A stretch of 64,000 nt of DNA. Origin: Cubamyces lactineus. Lineage: Eukaryota; Basidiomycota; Agaricomycetes; Polyporales; Polyporaceae. Both the position numbers and the translations under genes were made by a program. Below the pieces are notes generated by a model. It searched no databases and had not been told where the DNA came from. It saw nothing but the letters and a program-made list of their open reading frames with translations. Positions within the stretch are counted from its first letter, which is position 1; each line of letters starts with the position of its first letter. Positions 56,475 through 64,000 of the stretch are shown here, piece after piece. Location of the stretch: assembly GCA_022376465.1 (NCBI GenBank), contig JACDTU010000021.1, positions 248,001 through 312,000 of the forward strand, in the 5' to 3' direction.

Positions 56475-58190
56475 GAGGGGCGTCGTCGAGGTGCTGGCAA
56501 AGCGTCGAGGGGGTCAGCCTGGAGGCGACGTTCTCGGCGACCGACCGAGGCATGGAAGAGGCAGGGAAGAAGACCTACTGGCTGTCCTCAAGCGCGATCC
56601 GGATCGGGGGAGTCATTGTATATTTACGCGTCGGCTCTCGAGGCGAGCTAATGCCACGGACGTTTGTAGACGCGGTCCCAAAATAAACGAAAACCACAGA
56701 AGAGATGAGACGGTAATAATCGTGCGCAAGGAAGCAAAGGAGACCACAAAGAAGTGCAGTTGAGTCGAAGAAAAGGGGAAACTGAGCAAGAGCCTATCTG
56801 TCGACCATCATATACCAGACAGACGGCGTCTGGATCGCAGCCCAGTTGCAAATAGGCGGTGGGTCGGTGACACTTGTAATCACTCCTGCAGGCCCTTGCA
56901 GCGAAAAGACGCGATCGGCGTTGCTACAAGGCCCGTTTCCGAGATTCGCTTAACTTGCACGCTCTCCGTCACACAAACATCCGGAGGAGCCGCCATCGCG
57001 CAGACACATCAAGCCGCCCAGGCTACCAGCACCGCTTTTGTGACGCCTGAAACACCGAAGACGACTTCCGCACAAGCGTACTGTTAGCCTTCCGTGCGCC
57101 GCCTCGACAGCCGTTCATCAATAATCCGTCTATCGTCCATGACCAGCAAAAGGTCGCAGCGAAAGACATGGTATATGGACTTGACTCCCAGAACTACGCG
57201 CTGTGTTTCCTCCGGCTCTCCGATGTTTTGGACGAAGCCCAGAATAGCTCAAGATTCGATGCAGGTGGGGAGTTATGCGAATCGCCAGAGTTGATATACA
57301 CGGGGAGTGAACTTGCAAATTCAGCCCCGCGCCCAGATGCGGCTTGCGCAGCGCGGTGGAAAGCCGCCGTGCATACCGGACACCGGAGATGTGGGGGGTG
57401 ACGCTGGGTTACGTTACATAGTCCGCCCGCCAGACAGGAAGTTGACTTGTGGGCCTTGAGTGTTCGCTTGCGCATTGACAGTGTGGGTATTGCCAATATG
57501 ACTCGCAATCGGCTTTGCTCCGAGAGGCGGAGAGGTCGTCACGATGGTCTGCCTCGCGTTAAGTAGGGACAGTGATAGAAATCTAGACTGTTCACTTGCA
57601 GCCAAGAGGGTGCCTTTGTTCCTGCCCCCAGCTTTCGTGCACACCCTTCCTGTCAGCGACGGCATCCACGAGCTACTCTGTGACTCACAGGCTTCCAGCG
57701 GTAGCTTGTGCGAACACCAGTGAAGGCTCGTCCAGACTTCCATCCTGGACGCGGCCAAGTTGCCTGGGCAGCCCACCGCACTGTCACCTGGCACGCGGGC
57801 GTGCAAGAACGTCGCACGATCAAGCCACACGCCAGGTCATTCTTCCCAGACGACGAGTATAGCAAAGCTCACGCGCAAACGACCTATGGCATGCATCGTC
57901 AAGGACACGATACGAAACTGGTGAGAGTCGAGAGACAAGCTGTGGCACGCACAAGCCTTTAGTAGCACTGCTCTGTCTGCATGGAGGCGCCCGGGCACCT
58001 CGGTGCGCGAAAATGGTTAAGCCGAGACTCCGGGACAGGAAGCGCCAACGGAGAACACCTAGGCGCTAATTGCAGGCGCGCAGCAACCATCTCTGTCTCT
58101 TCCCGCCACCGCACTTCACCACTGCCTCCTTTTACGACGTAGGATAGCACAGACTGACACGGACGACGTCCTTGACTTGGGGCTCACGCT
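56475..58190. other. Intergenic, 1.7 kb, no gene supported
   Basis: MFS promoter on the left. The plus frame at 57168-57401 (starts MVYGLDSQNYALCFLRLSDV) is mildly protein-like but has no splice-supported extension or domain. No repeat or RNA gene seen. Confidence 0.45.
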
Positions 58191-59473
58191 ATGGAGAGTA
58201 CGCCTACTGCCAGTGGCAGCGGCTCGGAGGTTACGCGATATGTAGTGCAGAGGTGAGTACTCTATGCATCATCTGTGCGCGTGCTTGCGACCTGGCTTGG
58301 CTTGGCTTGGTTTATGCGAGTGTGCTGACATCAGAGTGCAGTTCAGATGTACTTGAGGATATGCGCGTCAACGTGCATCCGGAGGGTACTGACAAGGTGC
58401 TGTGGTATAAGGCGAGTTGTGTCAGGTGTAGGGGAGTAATGTTGAAGCTAACCTCACATTGTGAAGGAAAGATTCTTGTCGGACGATGAGATTCTTGAGC
58501 ACATCGTGGTGAGTACCGGAGTAGCTATGTAAACTTCCCATGAGGCTAACGTATTCGATACTCCTACAGGATAATGAGACATCGACACTGCTCTGGACAA
58601 TACACAGACCGAAGCGTGGCTGGTACATCCGCGTCCGGTCGCCCTCCTTCCCTCCAGGGGTGTTCATATCCCTCCTCCCTCTCCCACAAACGTCGCCATA
58701 CTACGCCGAAGCTGCTCTATCCTTCGCATGTCGGACAAATCTGCCCCGCTCGGCCCCTTCTTCGGACACGCGCCCTTCACCCTTCACAAAGCACTCGACC
58801 GACTCCGAGGTGACGCTCACGAACGGCAGCCGCGACTCCGTCCACTCCTACCCGCCGACGCCTCCACAAGGCCCTGCGGTGGTCATCAGCCCGCCATCGC
58901 CCCGGTCTGTCCACGCCAAGCTCGACTCGGTCTCCCTATCTCCACCGACACAGCAAAGGCGGCTTCCCCGGCCTACGGTGCAATCAGCGGTCACGCACTT
59001 CATACTGACCCCGCATTCGCACGCGCACGTCCCACAGCCGACGCAGCCTACGTCGCTCCTCACGCGGCTAATGGCGGTGATTAAGAACAACGCGCCGAGC
59101 CACTCGTACTCGTTCACGCTGTCGCCTCTGCCATCTGCACCGATGCCCCAGAGTCTGCCTCTCAGTCCTACTGGTACGACGCCGGGCCCTAGCGCAGGGT
59201 CACCAGTAGCTGCGAACCCGCTGACGCCAACACCGTTGTTGACGTTCCATGATCGCACCCCGGTCTGGACTGCGCGGTGTAGCTCTGGGCTGATTGAGTT
59301 GGACGAGCGGCAGGTCCGCATCCTGGGCGTCGAGCCTGCGTTCTACGTCGCGGTTGCGCTCACGTATCTCGAGTTCCTGCAGGAGCGGGAGGTGAGTCGT
59401 TGAACTGTGCTCCCCCCAGCGCGATGCTGAACATGGCCGTTTGCAGAGCTATTTGGTCGCTGCATATGATTGA
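58191..59473 (+). CDS. Conserved protein of unknown function
   Basis: Exons join(58191..58252, 58342..58411, 58467..58508, 58570..59391, 59447..59473), 340 aa. The fit is good in all phases if the second intron uses a GC donor (AAG|GCGAGT), giving VLWYKERFLSDDEILEHIV. Predicted beta strands (TLLWTIHRPKRGWYIRVRSP) precede a long Ser/Pro-rich linker. Another beta segment (LLTFHDRTPVWTARCSSGLI) leads to a C-terminal helix, ILGVEPAFYVAVALTYLEFL. The strands-then-terminal-helix order faintly recalls tubby/LURP-like beta-barrels, but no signature is decisive. No signal peptide or membrane helix, so probably intracellular. Confidence 0.72.
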
Positions 59474-61264
59474 TGGACGTTGACGGCCCGAGGAAGAGCT
59501 ATCGTACATGCTTTCTTGTAACTTATTCTATGTCCTGGAAGGTATCGTATCTTATGGATTGGTCCTAACTGCAACGACGATCAGCGAACGTGGGTTGGTG
59601 CCCAAGCTGCAACATCGGCCCTTGTCCCGTCCAACGGAGACTTCTCGTCGAGCGCGGATCCGCATCGGTGCAAAATTTCGCGACTCTCTCCGCCGCGATG
59701 CCCATCCTTCGTTCCATACTTACCTGGGCAAGCCTGGCTGCCACGACAGAAGCGCAGGGATCGACGGCGCGCCACATGCACCAGTTCCCGTAAAGTGCAT
59801 ACGACGGCCCCGCAGCCCGGAGTACCGAGCAGTCAAGGACATACATCCCTTCGCTAGGCAAAAGCTCGCATGTTGACTACGTTGGCTACCGCGCAGGTCA
59901 CCCCGAGTTCCGATGGCTTCCTCCGTGGTAGCCGTTTATGGACGAGGGCGGATCAGTGAAGTCAAAACTACGCTTCGCGGGTCGGCTTTCCGGCCTCCTA
60001 GCCCGTGTGTCGTGGCGCGGGCCCTGATGTACGATGGCGGGTTTGGGGTGAGTGCTGAGATGGGCGGGGCGGATCCTGAGATAAGAGGGGATCTGCCTTG
60101 CTTGAGGCGGGATGTCGGTGATTAAGGTGATGAAAGTCCAGTCTTGAGCATGCCTTCCTCGGGCGTATTGACAGACGTTGTGATGTCCCATCCTAGTATC
60201 GTACACGGAGGTACGTGCTTACATCCTAGTAGGAGTGGGAGCCGCGAACACCCTAATGCATGCACGCATGTTCACTATGTCCAGCCAGCCACTGGTAGGA
60301 GCCATAAACGCTGTGTAGTTGCTTCTCCTTCAATGGTTGGGTCCCCAACACGTCCACTCTACGCCCGAGGGCCAAAACGTCGATGTTCGAAGCCACATAC
60401 GAAGCGCCAGAGAGACCTCTTGACCTGCGCACATGTCTCCAGAACGGCTCGAGCTACGTAAAGTTGAGTTATGGGGAGCAGGAGAGGAGCTTCGGATGGC
60501 TTATCTGACGGTATTTCTTCGCGCGTTCTCACGCAAATCGGACGGAGAACGTCGCGTCGTTGCTTCTGCGGGGGCGAGCTTGGCGGTATACTGCCATCGG
60601 GCTGTCTTTCATGGCAGTGCTTTTTCGTGCCGGAATGGGGCGACTTCGGTGAATGAAGGCATAATGGTTGCGCATTCCGGATTGGTTGTAATGCAGCGAG
60701 AACGCTGTGTCTCCATTTGTGCAACGACCGCGTATGAACGACGTTTGAGTAGGGCTCTGCGAAGTAGAGCTCGTTTCCGGCGTTTGCGGTGTTGCCCGCC
60801 CGCTCGTTATCCAAATTCATCGTGACCCCATCGTAGGCGTTGACGTGCAGAGGGTACCACAGGAGCATCACGAGGCTCGCACGGTTGCCGAGAGAGACGT
60901 TCGAGCATTGAGTGCCGCAGGGTGCGATGCTCACAAGGTCTGGTCTGGGTGGAGTATGGACGTGAAGGAGAGATGGAGGCGGGAAGATGCAGCGTATGGC
61001 GTGTCCGCGCCGGTCTCATCTGGCTGGAGGTGCATGCGCAATGGCGTCACCCTAATTCTGAGGCACAGATCAGCCCCGTTCCACCGTGGACCGAGGTCTA
61101 CCGCGGGCCATGGTCCGTACTGCTCAGGGCCTGGGCGGTCTATATAAGTGCCCCTCCCTATATATCCTCCCTCCCCCCTCTCTCCCACTCGGCGCGGTGG
61201 TCGTTGCGTACTACCACCCCCATCCACCGCCGGACTCGGACTCGTCTTTCAGTCGCAGCCCGCC
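59474..61264. other. Intergenic, 1.8 kb, no gene supported; glycogen phosphorylase promoter at right
   Basis: Several overlapping open frames occur (60359-60934 minus, 60433-60825 plus) but none shows a domain, codon bias or splice support. The last about 130 nt are the CT-rich core promoter of the next gene, including CCCCT (stress-element-like) copies. Confidence 0.45.
61141..61148 (+). promoter_or_regulatory. TATA box of glycogen phosphorylase
   Basis: TATATAAG, 124 nt before the ATG, followed by a long C/T-rich tract typical of strongly expressed basidiomycete genes. Confidence 0.55.
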
Positions 61265-64000
61265 ATGACTTCTACCATCGACCCGACGAAGATCGGGCAG
61301 CCTACGAAGACGGCCAAGACGGCCCAGCGTCGGCATGTGCGGACGCTGACTGGTGAGCGCGATGGATGTATGCGCGCGCTGTCTGTGTTGATGCGATGAC
61401 AAGGTTATACCCCGGAGACCGACGCGACTGGCAAGGAGAAGTGGCCTGTTGGAGACGAGAAGGTCTGGAAGGAGGGTATCCCTGCGTTGACTACTGGTGT
61501 GTACTCGCTCAGGTGCACGGGGTAGCTCCCGCTTCGCAACAATCGCGCATAGGCATTGGGTGTGTGCGGGGGCGTATGCGCTTTGCCGAGCGTGCCATCA
61601 GCGTTCAAGAGCCTCATGCTGCTCTCGCTTGACCGTGCTCTACGCGTCGGGAGCTTCTCGCGTTCCCTGTTCATCTTGACGGACGACCCATTGACCCCAC
61701 GACACAGAGGTACCCAGTATCACCAAATCTATCGTCAACCATGTCCACACTTCCCTCGCACGTCAAGCATACAACCTCGACAACCTCGGCGCGTACCAAG
61801 CTGCTGCGCTGTCCGCGCGGGACAACCTCCTAGTAAGCGATTTATCGCGCTCGCGACGAACATACACTCACTCACACATCCATATTCTACGCGTCCCGCG
61901 CGTCATAGGTGAACTGGAATGAGACCCAGCTGCACTACTCGCGCAAGACGCCCAAGCGCGCGTACTACCTCTCGCTCGAGTTCCTGATGGGCCGCACGCT
62001 CGACAACGCGCTCCTGAACCTCGGCATGAAGGAGAAGTACCAGGACGGTATCGACCGGCTCGGCTTCAACCTCGAGGACCTGCTCGACCAGGAGCGCGAC
62101 GCCGGTCTCGGTAACGGCGGTCTCGGTCGTCTCGCGGCGTGCTACCTCGACTCCTCCTCGTCGCAGGAGCTCCCGCTGTGGGGCTACGGCTTGCGCTACA
62201 AGTACGGTATCTTCCAGCAGCTCATCGCGCCCGATGGCAGCCAGCTGGAGGCACCCGACCCGTGGCTGGAGCACGATAACCCTTGGGAGCTGCCGCGTAC
62301 GGATGTCACGTACCCGATTCGGTTCTATGGGCATGCCGAGCGTCTCGATGGGATGAAGGCCATTTGGAGCGGAGGCCAGGAGGTCGTCGCGATGGCGTAT
62401 GATACCATGATTCCGGGCTATGACACGAAGACGACAAACAACCTGCGCCTGTGGGAGAGCAAGCCGAAGCGTGGCTTCGATTTGCAGAGCTTCAACGGTG
62501 AGCGTGATTTTCGTTTGTGCATCCACCTGCGAGCTGACTGTACAATCGCAGCCGGTGACTACGAGCGCGCGGTGGAGGCTTCGAACAGCGCAGAGGCGAT
62601 CACGTCGGTCCTCTATCCGAACGATCACACCACCTGTGAGCATGGTTACGCTTCTACACAGTCGTGCTAGGTCTCATTGAATGTGCATAGTCGGTAAAGA
62701 GCTCCGTCTCAAGCAGCAATACTTCTGGACGGCGGCCAGTCTAGCAGACATCGTGCGCCGCTTCAAGAACACGGACAAGCCGCTCTCAGAGTTCCCTGAC
62801 TGTCAGTACACTCATCCTCTCGTAATATGCGCTTTACTCAGATTTGCTCTTTAGATGTCGCGATCCAATTGAACGATGTGAGCCCCCATTCACGCGGTTC
62901 CTATGCCAATACTGAATGCACTTGGACCATTACAGACGCACCCGACGCTCGCCATCCCTGAGCTAATGCGCATCCTGGTCGACGAGGAGGACGTACCGTG
63001 GGACAAGGCCTGGGAGATTACCACCAACACGTTCTTCTTCACCAACCACACCGTCTTGCCCGTACGTTGCGATCAGGTTTCCGAATATATGCAGGCAGCT
63101 GAGCGGTTTTGGAACTTTAGGAAGCATTAGAGAAGTGGCCGGTGCCGCTCATGGAGAACTTGCTTCCTAGGTATGTCAAGTTCGCAGATTCCTCAGAGTC
63201 TGACAGTACTGAGCGTCTCGGTAGGCACATGCAGATCATCTACGATATCGTGAGTATCCTGCCCAGTGGTGCCATCGTGTCGTACTAACGAGCATCGGTT
63301 GCTGCCTCTCCGTTAACTCTAGAACTTGTGAGTCATTGCTCGTAGATATCGAGGTCCAATTGCTGATCATCACGCTACGTAGGGTCTTCCTGCAAGGTAC
63401 ATGAATGCGTAGGTTCATGCGTTGGCTACATGCTGACTATGGATATCAGCCGTTGAACGCAAGTTCCCCGGTGACAAGGAGCGACTCGCGCGCATGTCGC
63501 TCATCGAAGGTCTGCGTCCCATCTCATTATACGCACTGCATTTATGATTCTGACTAGAAACATGTAGAGGGCTTCCCCAAGAACGTCCGCATGGCGAACC
63601 TTGCGTGCATCGGTACACACTCTCTTCGTTCTCGCTGACAGTCTGGAACTGACTGACACTCGCTATAGGAAGCAGGAAGGTCAACGGTGTCGCAGAGGTT
63701 CGTCGCTGCACATATGGTGGATGAACGAGGTCAGGACTGATACTATACGCCGCCAGCTTCACAGTGAGCTCGTGCGCGCGACAATCATGAAGGACTTTGT
63801 CGATTTCTACGGCGTTAGCAAGTGAGTCTGGACGCTATCCGTGTCCGTTGAGCGATGCTGATGCTTTGGGTTAGGTTCTCCAACGTCACCAATGGCAGTA
63901 CGTACCATACATTGAGGTGACTGAAGATGTCTGTTGATACTAGTTTTGCGTGTAGTCACGCCTCGTCGCTGGCTGGACCAGGTGAGCTATTGTGGTTTTG
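61265..64000 (+). CDS. GPH1: Glycogen phosphorylase (5' part; continues past window)
   Basis: Visible exons: 61265..61352, 61404..61496, 61708..61832, 61909..62497, 62552..62635, 62691..62801, 62855..62877, 62936..63061, 63121..63170, 63225..63249, 63323..63327, 63383..63396, 63450..63509, 63568..63612, 63669..63697, 63757..63821, 63875..63897, 63956..63981, with more beyond. GT35 landmarks: [110 protein letters not shown] and [16 protein letters not shown]. It releases glucose-1-phosphate from storage glycogen in the cytosol. The PLP-lysine region lies outside the window. Exon 11 is a 5-nt micro-exon (63323..63327). Confidence 0.95.

Noticed and set aside
57168..57401. Possible small gene MVYGLDSQNYALCFLRLSDV...
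   Set aside because: Only mildly protein-like, with no splice partners, signal peptide or domain; left as intergenic.
1..64000. CRISPR array, rRNA or intact transposon
   Set aside because: No regularly spaced repeats, rRNA motifs, transposase or reverse-transcriptase domains or long terminal repeats were seen by eye.

Overview
The window is nuclear DNA from a filamentous basidiomycete. Genes are split by many short GT-AG introns (mostly about 45-70 nt), intergenic gaps are short, and several families are typical of Agaricomycetes: a DUF6533-type membrane protein, single-span proteins with a lectin-like ectodomain, small secreted cysteine-rich proteins and a GH78 rhamnosidase-like enzyme. A wood-decay polypore-type fungus is my inference; no ribosomal or marker gene confirms it. 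I rebuilt gene models by hand from reading frame, splice consensus and protein-family conservation. Exon phases were checked arithmetically for nearly all models; the 3' half of the DUF6533 gene remains tentative.

Layout, left to right. 0-10 kb: a tandem PH-domain gene cut by the window edge, acyl-CoA-binding protein, a single-span membrane protein, a secreted Cys-rich protein and SRP9/21. 10-21 kb: a mitochondrial 2-oxodicarboxylate carrier with 5-nt and 7-nt micro-exons, a VTC1/DUF202 membrane protein, a class II DnaJ, a kelch-TM protein and a TDA3-like FAD oxidoreductase. 22-25 kb: a tandem pair of secreted Cys-rich genes homologous to the one at 8 kb. 25-35 kb: a His-rich small protein, adenylosuccinate lyase, a BTB protein, a UBE2S-like E2 and a cytochrome P450. 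35-42 kb: the 19-exon GPI ethanolamine-phosphate transferase MCD4 and, divergent from it, the GH78 enzyme. 42-50 kb: the DUF6533 protein and a cluster of three BTB proteins. 50-64 kb: OPI3 phospholipid methyltransferase, COQ8, a 14-TM MFS exporter, an unknown conserved protein and the 5' part of glycogen phosphorylase.

There is no single pathway. Most genes are conserved housekeeping functions: lipid and GPI biosynthesis, coenzyme Q, purine synthesis, glycogen breakdown, ER targeting and ubiquitin. They are interspersed with lineage-specific material: the Cys-rich secreted family, the BTB family, the P450, the MFS pump and the GH78 enzyme. The most promising undescribed element is the three-member secreted Cys-rich family, all with the same three-exon phase-0 architecture. 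Two members sit in a tandem duplication that also carries decayed upstream sequence. The second theme is unusual splicing: three GC-AG introns, coding exons of 3, 5 and 7 nt, and one intron of about 36 nt. I saw no tRNA, rRNA, CRISPR array or intact transposon.
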